DNA of 64,000 nucleotides, from NCBI GenBank assembly GCA_018873225.1, contig JAEILZ010000005.1, positions 1,178,001 through 1,242,000 on the forward strand, given 5' to 3'. Of this stretch, positions 49,441-62,906 are shown in pieces. Within the stretch, counting starts at the first letter, position 1, and the number at the start of each line of letters is the position of its first letter. The stretch comes from [Phialemoniopsis] sp. UDSM-2020 (taxonomy: Eukaryota; Ascomycota; Sordariomycetes; Thyridiales; Thyridiaceae). The position numbers were made by a program, and so were the translations under genes. The notes below the pieces were generated by a model. That model made no database searches and was not told where the DNA came from. It saw only the letters and a list, made by a program, of their open reading frames with translations.

Positions 49441-51344
49441 TCAGGAGTTGTGTTGGTTGTTAGCCGTGGGTGGTTCTTCGTCCCCTGCTGAGTCTGCGCC
49501 AGCTGTGTTCTCGTGGCCCCGTCTTCGTGGGTATTTCTTTGCGAGTTCAACACATCGAATCTTGACTCCTGTAATACCCCGATTTATGAATATCCGGACA
49601 TTCTCGGAGTCCAGCAGCCAGCACATCGGGATGATCATCCCAAGGATGATCGTCCAGATAAGATCGAGGTTCTTGTAACTTCTGCTTCTGAACTTGACGA
49701 GTCCACAGAGATTCCCATATTCATCGAAAGGCGACTTGATGTATCCCTCTTGGCTGCTGTCCTCGCCGCTAGCGATTCCTAACACGTCGAATTGTATTCG
49801 TGCCAGAGCAGTGGCGAAGAGCTGCGCCGCCTCCAGTTTCCAATGGCCATCACCCAATGCGCGGGAAAATGACTGCGAGACCTTCTCCTGGGCGAGAAGT
49901 GCTGTGCCTTGTCGTCTCACGATAGCATCGTAGATGTTGGAGTGCTCCAGGGCGAGTTTCATGATCCAATAGGTCGGGGGTAGATCACTGCGTATGTCTG
50001 TCATGGACCAACATGACTTCTCGTCGGGTGTACAGAGCTCATGGCTGTCAATACATCCTAGGACGCGGTACTTGGGATCCGATTTGTAATACCAGGGCCT
50101 CGAGTCACCATCATAGGTATCCTTTTCATCTGCTGGGAATATAGGATCTGCGCTCGAGTCGAGATACCGGATGTGCAATGCAGAAACGAACAGAATTGTG
50201 AGAGTGCTTCCCGCCGGAGGCTTCAGCTCTCGTATTGGGTACCATAAGTCAGTCTCGGGATACAAGGATGTTGCATAGGTATCGACAATGTAGGTAGGGG
50301 CCAATATGTCGAACGGATTGCCCACGCTCAAAAAGGTGTAATTTTTCCCGAGGCCTCCCTCGAACTTCTCCCCGTAGTGGTAGTAGAAAGTTGTGCTGCC
50401 GTTACTTTCTTCTCGCCGGACGAACCTGTCGTCGGTACTCAGAGGAACGCACGTCGCGTTTCGGCGAAATTTGTACGGATCGCGGTCATTTATGCCTATT
50501 TGGCCAGCATCGACAAAGCCTGTGGTGAACGAGATGGACGGCGTACCAGGAGCGCAAACCTTACTGTCAGGGAACGGACAATGGTAAGATGTGGTATTGG
50601 TGAAGGGTATGGAAGGGCGATAGAAGAATTTGCAGCTGTCGATCGATGGAACCACTGAGCCGTCAGGGCCTGTTTCGCCCACATAACATGCTTTAGCATA
50701 TTCGCCTGCTCTGGCCTCCTTGCTCCTGTCTCGGACGGCTGCTCGTGTGGCTACCTCCTCTCCTGCGTTCTCGTCATCAAACTCCCACACGCCGCACTGA
50801 TCTGAAGCCCACAAGGCAACAGGTCCCGTTTGAATGTTAGACACAAAGACTCCCGCAATGACCCAGCCGATATAGGCGGTGAGGAACAAGAAACCAAACA
50901 GAACAGATGAGGTCCTGTGATAGCTATGTCGTTGCCTGAGATAGGTCGCTATCTTTCCTAGTAGATCTCGACCACTGTGAGAGGCTTCGAAAACTTCTAC
51001 TAACGATTTCACGGTATGTTGACCATTGTTGCTGGGTGGCAGGATTCGCGCTCTTTCTTGCCTTTCTCGGTCCTCTCTGTTGAACAGCTTTCTCATGAGT
51101 GGAATGAGCAAAGACTGGAGAATCTTGAAAGTATATCCAGCTCCTAGAGCTAGCCAGGCAGCTATAAGAGCTGACCAGAACGAGGCCTGGTCATCTCTCA
51201 TCAACACCTGAGTTCCTGAACACATGGTAGATTAGCTATCCAATTCGATTCTAAAGTTACGAGTCAATGAGCATTGCAGGTGGCGTCCATACTTTGAGCC
51301 CCATGGTCTCTCCAAAGACCAAGTTGAACATTTTCCTGAGACAT
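49441..51344 (-). CDS. Fungal membrane protein with N-terminal LGLW motif, function unknown
   Basis: Two exons, 51344-51293 and 51215-49441, giving 608 residues. The first exon (17 codons) encodes MSQENVQLGLWRDHGAQ. This adds the LGLWxD start typical of a large uncharacterised ascomycete family; the second exon alone would start at a doubtful Met. Membrane helices are visible at about 30-55 (ALIAAWLALGAGYTF), 125-145 (LFGFLFLTAYIGWVIAGVFV) and near the C-terminus (LIWTIILGMIIPMCWLLD). Between helices 2 and 3 lies a domain of about 390 residues with paired cysteines and N-glycosylation sequons (NTT, NAT, NGS, NYT), so it is probably extracytosolic. The cytosolic tail is basic, then acidic. Such genes are common in accessory regions and often near HET or effector-like genes. 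I assign no function. Confidence 0.75.
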
Positions 51345-52150
51345 AAACTGTTCCAAAACCATGTTTAGACTTTCACAGCTGCACAGCAGGTGTGAATGTT
51401 ACAGAGCTGGGATGGATCAGCGTGTGCGCAAATCGCGAATGTATAATGACATAGAAGTGCGTGCCCGTGCATCAGAAGAAAAAAGTCGTTGGGTAAACAC
51501 GAGGCTGCGTGGTCCGCGCACCTGGGCAGTTGCAAGGCCAATGGGCAAGGCATATAACTTGCGTCGGGCCCCAATGGCTGATTACGCCTCGCTTCTAACA
51601 TTGTGTGCCTTTGATGTGACATTCTAGTTAGATTGCCTATTGGCCTGAAAGCTTTACCTAAGAGATTTTTTAAAATGACACGTCTCACCGGTCTTTTGCA
51701 AGCAGATGTTCAGCCGTCGTAACACCATGTAGTTCGACCAATCTGCTTGGTTTTTGCCCCTCCCTCTTCGCGTATGACCGCATGTGAGCTTGCATATTCT
51801 CTGCTGTAATTTCCCGGGGGTCTCTCTGCGCGAATTGCACAGGTGATCCAGCTCAATCCCTTTTTCGCGCCTGTCATCGCTCTCAAACAACACTCGACAA
51901 CGCCATTTTCAAGTTGAACCAAAGTCTGAACGAGAACTATGCGTTGATAGAATACTCCCGAATCGGTGTAGATTTCCCGAAGAACGACAGCCGTTCGTCA
52001 AAATCGCCTCGTTTCGCTGTTTCTATCCATTGCCACATCTTATCCGGCCATCCATTGGTCCTAGCGCAGCAAACGTTGGACTTTGGCAAGTTCGAAATTG
52101 TTATATTGTGATTCTTCCCAACTTTGAAGATCTTCAAGACACTTTGAGAT
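51345..52150. other. Divergent region, LGLW gene / repeat protein gene
   Basis: 806 bp upstream of both neighbouring genes. No motif, tRNA or long repeat was recognised. Confidence 0.5.
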
Positions 52151-53473
52151 ATGGGAATGTTCATCCCTCAAGATTGTATCGACCGTGAGGTCATCGAAGC
52201 TATATGTCGATCTCTGGGAAACGATGTTCTTGTTCGCCCTGACTTCGTGGAACACAACGGCCGGCGAATCTCGGTCTATCACATCATCTGCGACCGGGTC
52301 TTGGTCAGTGATACTATATGCAAGTTGAAGAGCGATTCGGCTCATTGCACAGCCGAGAGACCGTCAACACAGCATCGAGCAGCAGGGGAGCGGGCAGCAG
52401 AGAAAGCAGCAGTAGAGAAAGCGGCAGCAGAGAAGCAGGCAACAGAGAAAGTGGCAGCAGAAAAGCGAAGAGTGCCAAGCTTGCCACGAGGAAGCTTGAC
52501 TCAGACGGAATACCATCGGCCGACATCGTACCTGAAACCGAAGACTCGAACAGGCCCTGACACATATGAAAGAGGGATCCCACCCATCAAACTAGGAGAC
52601 TATCCGTATCCTTCACAAGCGCAAGAACAAAACTTTTTCGGCCTTGGGACACTTGAAAATAGCCCGAGAACCTGGGGTCCTCCCTACCCTGGCCGATATG
52701 AAGGAGGATTCCTCCCCATCAAATTAAAAGACAATCCATATCCCCCACAAGCGCAAGAACAACACCTTTTCGGTCTTGGGACATTCGAAAATAACCTCAA
52801 GAGCTGGGAACCGCCTCAATCTCAATATCCTTACGAATCGCGACCTTTCATACACGCCCTGGGGCATTATCCGGACTACTGGTCAGCCCCATATGGTGCT
52901 TATCATGCCCCCCTTTCCAGCCCAGACAACTCTGGAAAGAAGCGGTCAATCCCCTATAGTGCTGGTCGGACCACGGATCTCAACCCAGACATTTCTGGAG
53001 ATGATTCTCCGAGGTTGTTTACCTCATCGAAAAGCCCTTTGCATGCTACACCAATGCGGCCGATCCCAAGCTTAACTGGTCAGCCAGATGAAGAGTAAGG
53101 CCCTGTTCGCACGTAGATACTGTGTCTTCAATGCAGCTGCAAGTGCTGACCCGATGACAGTCTATTCTATGGGGAAGATGCTATCGATGACTATCAGCGA
53201 CGTTTGGCCAGAAGGCGTAACCGACTTGAGAACGACCAAGACCGAGGGAATGAGGGCATTCACAGCCGGAGCCCACTTTGTGCAATACAAGGAATGACTC
53301 GTCTCTGGCGGGAGGCAAGCAGCGTGAGAAAAAATAGCCACCTGGCTGCTTGTTCAGACTCGGAGCTCAAAATGAATTCTGTGATGTTCTGGCAAACAAA
53401 TTGTAAGTGGTTTGGAGTAATGGTGTATGTTTATCTATTGAGCTTATTTTGCGCTGTGAGATGGTCATATTGA
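52151..53473 (+). CDS. Unknown protein with tandem 42-residue repeats
   Basis: Exon 1, 52151-53094, encodes about 314 residues. Without splicing it stops at 53098. A donor GTAAGG at 53095, a CTGAC branch site and a CAG acceptor ending at 53160 instead join it to a second open stretch (53161-53473). That stretch starts FYGEDAIDDYQRRLARRRNR and looks coding at first. Its 3' end, with hydrophobic residues, is uncertain and a further intron from 53404 is possible. Residues about 80-103 form five AxEKx pentapeptide units (charged helix). About 135-218 hold two copies of a 42-residue unit, each with GxxPIKL, then YP, QAQEQ, FGLGT and EN. No signal peptide, membrane helix or known domain. The N-terminus MGMFIPQDCIDREVIEAICR looks ordered. 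Function unknown; likely lineage-restricted. Confidence 0.5.
52391..52468 (+). repeat. 15-nt minisatellite encoding AxEKx
   Basis: About five imperfect copies of a 15-nt unit resembling gcggcagcagagaaa, in frame with the coding sequence and giving AAEKA, AVEKA, AAEKQ, ATEKV, AAEKR. The unit is a multiple of three, so copy-number change would keep the frame. Confidence 0.7.
52567..52810 (+). repeat. Two tandem copies of a ~126-nt coding unit
   Basis: The segment from about 52567 to 52692 is repeated in diverged form from about 52699 to 52810. Shared landmarks are caagcgcaagaacaa (QAQEQ) and cttgggacatt/cttgggacact (LGT). The copies differ at many silent and replacement sites, so the duplication is not recent. 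Confidence 0.7.
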
Positions 53474-53974
53474 TAAAGAAAATGTAGCTTTAAACCGAAT
53501 AGCCTGCTTGGGTGTGAGATGCATTCTGCCTGTTCAGGTTCATGTATGCGCATAGTTTATGTTCAGCTGCATGTTTTAACGTCAATGAGTCTGCCGGTCT
53601 AGCTGGGGTAACGCGACTTCAATGTTTTATTGACTGCGTTCTCAGTCAATCTCATAGATGTCTGTTGTAATCGGCATGGATGTGCCGTTTGGTTATTGAG
53701 AGTAACTCTATCGGGATTTAGTTCAATTCCATAACACTCCGAAATGTCCCATTTGCTCTAGTGAGTCACAAAAGTTGTCGTGCTAATAAGTAAGGTAGTC
53801 ACTTTGGCAGCATATCTCAATTTATGGCACCAATTAGCACTATATTTCGGCCGGACGATCTATCTTCCGGCGGGCGCGACCGCCAAAATGTACTCATCAA
53901 TTGATATGACTGGCACTTCGCGATCTTTGGAGGGGCAGAACTTTTCCCACCCTCACGGCCCCAATCGCACCACC
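53474..53974. other. Promoter region of threonine synthase
   Basis: About 500 bp with no coding features, containing the TGAGTCA element listed separately. Confidence 0.55.
53762..53768 (+). promoter_or_regulatory. GCN4/CPC1-type site (TGAGTCA)
   Basis: A perfect 7-bp TGA(G/C)TCA core, the binding site of the bZIP general-control regulator (Gcn4 in yeast, CPC1/CpcA in filamentous fungi). It lies 207 bp upstream of the threonine synthase ATG. Amino-acid biosynthetic genes commonly carry this site, so control by amino-acid starvation is likely. Confidence 0.6.
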
Positions 53975-55646
53975 ATGGCGAGCAACGCGACAGAGCAGAC
54001 TCATACCGAGTCGCAGACATTCCTCTCTACTCGGGGCGGTGACTATGGAGTATGTATACCTCGTATACACCCTAATCCGCGTCTTTTACTGACCAAATCA
54101 GCTCTCCTTCGAGACTGTTGTCCTGAAGGGACTCGCCGCCGATGGCGGACTCTTCCTCCCCCACCAGATCCCGACCGCAAACGACTGGCAAAGTTGGAAG
54201 GACCTGTCCTACCCGGACCTGGCCTTCCAGATCCTGAGCCTGTACATCGCGAGCTCGGAGATTCCCGCACAGGATCTGAAGGGCATTATCGACCGCAGTT
54301 ATTCCACCTTCCGCGCCAAGGAGGTCACACCGTTGGCGCACCTCCACGACAACCTCTACCTCCTCGAGCTCTTCCACGGCCCTAGCTACTCATTCAAAGA
54401 CTGCGCTCTACAATTCCTCGGAAACCTCTTCGAGTACTTCCTCGTCCGCAAGAACGAGGGTAAGGAGGGCAAAGACAGGCATCACCTGGCCGTTGTCGGC
54501 GCGACAAGTGGCGACACCGGCTCGGCTGCCATTGAGGGTCTTAGGGGCAAGAAGGATGTCACCGTGGTCATCCTGCACCCCAAGGGCCGCATCAGCCCCA
54601 TCCAGGAGGCTCAGATGACCTCTTGCCCCGACGCGAACGTTCTCAACCTTGCTGTCACTGGCACCTTCGACGACTGCCAGGACATTGTCAAGGCACTGTT
54701 CAACGACCCCGACACCAACAAGACCCTTAAGCTGGGCGCGGTCAACTCGATCAACTTTGCCAGGATATTGGCCCAAATAGTCTACTACTTCTACTCCTAC
54801 TTCCAATTGGCTAAGCAGTCGAGCTCGTTCAAGATTGGAGACAAGGTCCGCTTTGTTGTCCCGACTGGCAACTTTGGTGATATCTTGGCTGGCTACTTTG
54901 CGTACCGCATGGGTCTTCCCGTTGACAAGCTCGTTATCGCCACCAACGAGAACGACATCCTCGATCGATTCTTCAAGACCGGACGTTATGAGAAGAAGCC
55001 TGCCCACGGTCACGAAGCCGAGGGTGGCCTCAAGAAGGATGGTGTTGAGGCTCACGAGGATGGCGCCAAGGAGACTCTCAGTCCCGCTATGGATATCCTC
55101 GTTTCCAGCAACTTCGAGCGGCTTCTCTGGTTCCTTGCATCAGAATTTGTCGCTACGGCAGGCATGGATGACGAGTGGAACAACAAGCAGGCGGGCCAGG
55201 AGGTTGCGGCATGGCTCAAAGACCTCAAGACCAAGGGCGGCTTTGGCCCTGTCTACAAGGATGTCCTCGACAATGCCCGCAAGGCCTTTGAGAGCGAGAG
55301 GGTGAGCGACCCGCAGACGCTCGAGACTATCAAGGCTCTGTACCAGAAGATCGGATATGTCCTTGACCCTCACTCTTCCGTCGGCGTCACTGCCGCCCTT
55401 CGGTCTGTGGAGCGTGTCGGCAAGGATATCCCGCACATCTCGCTGTCGACGGCCCACCCGGCCAAGTTTGCGGGTGCCGTTGAGCTGGCTCTCAAGGAGG
55501 AGAAGGGCTTCGACTTTGCCAAGGTCCTGCCCCAGGAGTTTGTGGAGCTCGAGAAGAAGGAGAAGCGCGTGTCTACTGTCGACAACAGCTGGGAGACGGT
55601 GAGGGACGTAGTCATCAAGCAGGTTGAGAAGGAGGTTGGTGCTTAG
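53975..55646 (+). CDS. THR4: Threonine synthase
   Basis: PLP-dependent enzyme converting O-phosphohomoserine and water to L-threonine and phosphate, the last step of threonine synthesis. Two exons, 53975-54049 and 54102-55646, give 539 residues. The first exon carries MASNATEQTHTESQTFLSTR and GGDYG; the second continues LSFETVVLKGLAADGGLFLP, the usual family N-terminus. The PLP lysine is in GPSYSFKDCALQFLGN (about residue 123). The phosphate-binding loop is GATSGDTGSAAIEGL. HPKGRISPIQEAQM, NSINFARILAQIVYYFYSY and VPTGNFGDILAGY are further threonine synthase blocks. SSNFERLLWFLA and the C-terminal LSTAHPAKFAGAVELAL match fungal Thr4. Length is normal. Convergent with the AKR gene. Confidence 0.96.
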
Positions 55647-55956
55647 ACGATGAATCTTGTACGGTGGTTGTTTTGAGTCACGGGGTGAGTCGCATTGGTA
55701 TCCTTCATTGGACCCTCAATTTTCAGAGAAACCAAAAATATTAGATGTGGTGGATCGGTATAGAGTTGAAGACAAAATGCATAGAGTCAATCCTGCTTGA
55801 ACCCATTCTCATACTCACTGCTCTATATCCACGGGCCCCTGAGTTGCTGTGTCTGCCATTGAATCCCTGCACCGCATTTTGGGCTTATATCATGGGATAG
55901 AACCAATATACCCGTTCTTTGAGTCTATACTTTTGATTCAATTGGAGGATTCTACT
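55647..55956. other. Convergent 3' region THR4 / AKR
   Basis: 310 bp of 3' untranslated sequence; nothing else recognised. Confidence 0.6.
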
Positions 55957-57255
55957 TTAATTTTGCCTAGCGGGGTCTGGCTCAATCCTCCCGACAATAT
56001 CATCAATCTGAGCCAACACCTCTGGAGTAAGCTTGTCGATGATCTTCAAGGCCTGTACATTTTCCACAATCTGCTCTGGCCGTGATGCACCAGTAATGAC
56101 GGACGAGACGTTCTCGTTCTTTAAGCACCACGCAAGTGCGAGCTGTGACTGTGTGACGCCGAGCTTATCGGCAATAGGCTGCGAAACGTACTTGTCAGAC
56201 ACACGAGTATAGCACTAGGAGTTTTCTAGAAGAGTCCCTTACCTTGAGCTTGATCACCTTGTCGATCGACGACTTCCACTCGTCGTTGCCGTACCACGAG
56301 TCCCGCACCATGCTGCTGAACCCGTCCTTGCCCACGGCGAACCGCGACCCGGCCGGCGGCGCGTCGGGCGAGTCGTTGTACTTGCCGCTCAGCAGGCCCA
56401 TCTTGATGGGGCTGAAGACGGTCAGGCCGAGCCCGAATCGCGAGTACAGGCGCTGGAAATCGCCCTCGACGCGCTTGCGCTCGAGCAGGTTGTACTGCGG
56501 CTGCTCGACGACAGGCGCCACGAGGCCCAGCTGTTTCGCAATACCGCACGCCTCGGCGACCTCGTCGGCCGACCACTCCGAGGTGCCCCAGTAGAAGGCC
56601 CAGCCCTTGTCGATGACGTGGTTGAAGGCGCGCACCGTCTCCTCCATGGGCGTGAGGCGGTCCGGGCGGTGGGCGTAGACGATGTCGACGTATTCGAGAT
56701 CTAAACGGGCGAGGGAGGCGCGCAGCCCTTCGACGATGTGCTTGCGCGAGAGGCCGTGGTTGTTGACGAGGACCTCGCCGTTGGCGCCGCCCCAGTTGAG
56801 CTTTGTGCTGACGACGATGTCGTTGCGCTTCCAGCCTAGCTTGGCGATGGCCTTGCCCATGACGATCTCGGACTGGCCGTCTGCGTAGCTGTTTTCTCGG
56901 GTCGTCAATGGTTTGGGCCTTTGGGAGCTTAGCTGGAAGGCTTTACCTTTCCGCAGTGTCAAAGAAGTTGATACCGCAGTCGTATGCCTGCTTCAGGCAT
57001 GCGATTGTCTTCTCTAAAAGTCAAATCTGTGTTAGTCTACACCCTCGTGGATGCGGTGTGCTCTTTAAGTGTAAAGCTCACCATCGTCGACATGTCCTCC
57101 GAATCTGGCAATGCTTTAGCAAACGTGATTTTGATGATACTTGATCAGTGTGCCTACGTGAGCCAGCCTCCCAATCCCAGCACCGAGACGTGAAGGCCCG
57201 AATTACCGACTCTGCGGTAGAGCATGCCTGTTTTCCTGGGTTCTGCCCACGCCAT
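55957..57255 (-). CDS. Aldo-keto reductase, Kv-beta-like (AKR6 type), five exons
   Basis: NADPH-dependent TIM-barrel oxidoreductase, probably cytosolic. Exons 57255-57158, 57104-57082, 57013-56947, 56888-56243 and 56178-55957 give 351 residues; exon 2 is only 23 nt. The assembled start is [20 protein letters not shown] and then [20 protein letters not shown]. The catalytic tetrad is visible: Asp in [14 protein letters not shown], Tyr in the same segment, Lys in [10 protein letters not shown], and His in VYAHRPD. Cofactor-binding elements are [37 protein letters not shown] and the C-terminal [18 protein letters not shown]. The substrate is unknown; members reduce aldehydes or act as potassium-channel beta-like proteins. 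It is divergent from the alpha-glucosidase gene. Confidence 0.9.
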
Positions 57256-60107
<2,852 letters not shown>

Positions 60108-60216
60108 GATGTTGCGGTAGGGTGTCTCGTCAAGATAGATATAGAACTTGATTGGTGTTGTTGTACTCAAAATCCACATCGCAATAGTTGCTCGTGTTCA
60201 TTTGATGTTACAAAGG

Positions 60217-62316
60217 CTACAATGCTTGGTTGAATCCCATCCCGCTAGGCCCTCCACCTGGCCAGTCCCAGTTGCCTGAGCACTCAGGAGCCACACCATT
60301 GTTTGAGAGCAGCTCCAGTATCCCTGCTGATTCGATATCGCTGAACGACCCCCCAAAAGCTTGCAATTCATTGAATAGGTCGTTGGTAGATGGTATGGAG
60401 CCGGAGGGCATGCCTTGAGTCCATGGCGTCATGTCGGAAAGTCCGGCTTGGTAGTTGTCGAACCCTTGCTGATTGATCGACAGAGACATGGTGCCAGGAG
60501 TCGGTGGCTGGCAACTCCTGTCCATACCGCCTTCCAAATTCATGGGTGGTTGGACGCATGTCTGTACTTCCTCTTCGTCGACTATCTCCTCAACGCGGGA
60601 GCTGGGGCGCGCATTCAGCGGCATCCCCTCACCGTCTTGGATTTGTGCGATGCGGCTTCGTAACAACGATAAAAGTGCCTTATTTCCACCGCGGCATGAA
60701 GCGAGCTTGAATTGCAACTGTGTGAGTATCTCTCTCGGCCTGTCGAGTGTGTCTCGCGGCACCAAGATGTTGCTAAGGACCGCGTCGCTGACAGCCCTTG
60801 CAATCTCGTAGATTTTGTATTCCTGAAAATCGTTAGCCTTGAGTTTCGTGATTTGAACGACGGAAGAAATTACCATCGCTGGCCCGTGGGCTTCTACCGC
60901 GGTACTAGGTACACTTGATATAGTTTCGAGAAATTCTCTCGCGATGTGAATTGGATGGGATAGTGAAGTGGACTGTTCCGAGGTCGGAGGTCTTCGGCTG
61001 CGATTTATCGATGCCCTCCACAAAATGGCTTGCATCCACTGGCGAGTGACGTATATATCTGCTGTCTGGACCTCGTTCCTGAACTCGGAGGCCAATGGGA
61101 CCTCTCGTAGTTGCCTTTGTAGCAGATCAAGAATGTTACGGTTGAGGGGGTCTGGTCCACTGTCAGGCTCACGGAGAACATCGTCGATATCCTGCAAATT
61201 GAACACTCCCGACTGGTCGAAAAGCCAAAAGAGATTTACCAGCCTCCGGAAAGCCGGTAGTACGTGGGCTTCATCGTCGGCGTCATCTAGATTAAGAAAC
61301 TTGATATTGCATCTTAAGATGACAGGTAATTGATGCAGCATCGCAACACCCCTAGACTCGGTGGTCAACACAACAGGTCATGTCTAGTCTTTCTCATAAA
61401 CGTACCTCTCAGTGACAAAGAGCAGCCACAATATTCGTTGTCTCATCTGCTGTTCCCGAGCCGGCAATGGTAGATACGCTGTGTGCTTGTGTAATCCCAG
61501 TAGCTGGGCGATGGTGATGGCTTCCCTGAGATACAACAGAGACCTTGGTCCACCTGGTGCATTGTTCTCGTGAAAAACATGCAAAAAGAACGATATTCTC
61601 AGTGCGTTGAGATTCATAGGCGGAACCTGACCGTGCTGGATCTGAAGAAGCCGCTGCGTCCGTCGGCACTCAGACTCCATAGACGCCGCGGTTGCGCTGT
61701 CCCCGTCCTGGACACGGTCCAGTTTCAGCTGTGCCATGGTGGCGGCCCCAACGGCATTCGCGAGAGCGTACGACTCTAGGTCGTCGGAGTCACGGTGTAG
61801 CGCAGCCATGATCTCTTCGACGGCTATGATGGGCCAGACGGGGAAGAGGCGGAGCCGGTATATGCACAGGCTCAAGACCAGGGAGTGAGTTGGCGTTGGC
61901 TTGCGGTCGATGCTGGGAGGCGAGGGCTGGCTCGCAGGCTGCGAACTGTCCACTGTAGTGGGGACGGGCGGTGCGGGATCGACAGTCACCGCATCTCCAG
62001 CTGGCTCCGAGTCCATCAGAGGTGTCCATCCGGATCCATCAATGCCGTCTCCTGGATCGAGCGGCGCCTGCCCTCCGTCATTGGCCGCTTGGCCATCCTC
62101 AGCTGCTACATCTCGACCCTGAACCTGGGCTATCTGTCGTGTTGTCTTCGCTCTGAGATTCCTCGGTCCTCGTGTCTGGGGATGCTTATGGAAAGTGCAC
62201 GGGATGCGGACGGCGACACAGGCCGCGCAGGGTGGCACGCCGGCACACCTGATCTTCCGGACCTTGCACCCGTCGCAAGCTCGTTTACCAATCTTGCGCC
62301 CTGTAGATGCCATCAT
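60217..62316 (-). CDS. Zn2Cys6 transcription factor with fungal-specific middle domain
   Basis: Three exons, 62316-61406, 61351-60874 and 60822-60217, give 664 residues. The zinc cluster is at about residues 14-40: CDGCKVRKIRCAGVPPC then AACVAVRIPC (spacing C-2-C-6-C-5-C-2-C-6-C), preceded by KIGKRA. A low-complexity linker follows. The regulatory domain contains THSLVLSLCIYRLRLFPVWP and IAQLLGLHKHTAYLPLPARE. The segment LLFVTERGVAMLHQLPVIL forms only when the first intron is spliced (donor GTACGT, acceptor TAG). Intron 2 (51 nt) is a multiple of three and open, so retained forms are possible. The C-terminus is Gln/Pro/Gly-rich and acidic, like an activation domain. The layout and the neighbouring alpha-glucosidase recall MAL/AmyR-type sugar regulators. 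The target is inferred, not proven. Confidence 0.87.
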
Positions 62317-62906
62317 GAGGAGATGTATACAAAGAGGCAGAGCTCATGGGCTATTTTGGCGATGGGAATGCCATGGGTGAATTGAACTTCCTTGGGTGAG
62401 ATGAAAAGTCGTGGAGCAGTTTGATACAGTCAAGGATGGGAAGCAGCCATGTTTTTGAATGCGGGGAAAGAATTGGGGATTTACTGGGCTTTTAAGGGGG
62501 CGATTATGGGCGGAGTCACCTGAAAACCCTAGTGTCGGGGCTAGTCAAGCTCGCAAACGGCGCTATTTTGCACTCCATCCAACCATCAATGATCCATCAA
62601 CTCTCAATATTGGCCGTGGACTGCTTGGTGTCTCCCTCGCACACGAGTTGGCGTTGGACATGGCAGCTTCAGGCTCATAATCACGTATTGGGGAAAGGAT
62701 TAGAGTTGATGGATGAGCTTCTCACTGAAAGCTTTAAGAGCTACCTATACGAGGTACTTCAACGCCTGATTGATTAACACGGCTTGCTTGTTTGCCAAGG
62801 GCAGGGTAGAACAGGAGTCCTGCCCCGATACTAGACTGTAACTACGCGTTCTCCTTTTTCTGGCAAGCCGTACAAGAGATTGGGGTTCCTAGGGATCACG
62901 ATCAAT
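62317..62906. other. Promoter region of the Zn2Cys6 gene
   Basis: 590 bp between the regulator's start and the stop of the permease gene on the same strand. No clear element recognised. Confidence 0.5.

Noticed and set aside
53088..53297. A 69-codon frame following the repeat protein
   Set aside because: It begins inside the proposed intron and lacks coding character; the spliced alternative frame from 53161 is better supported.
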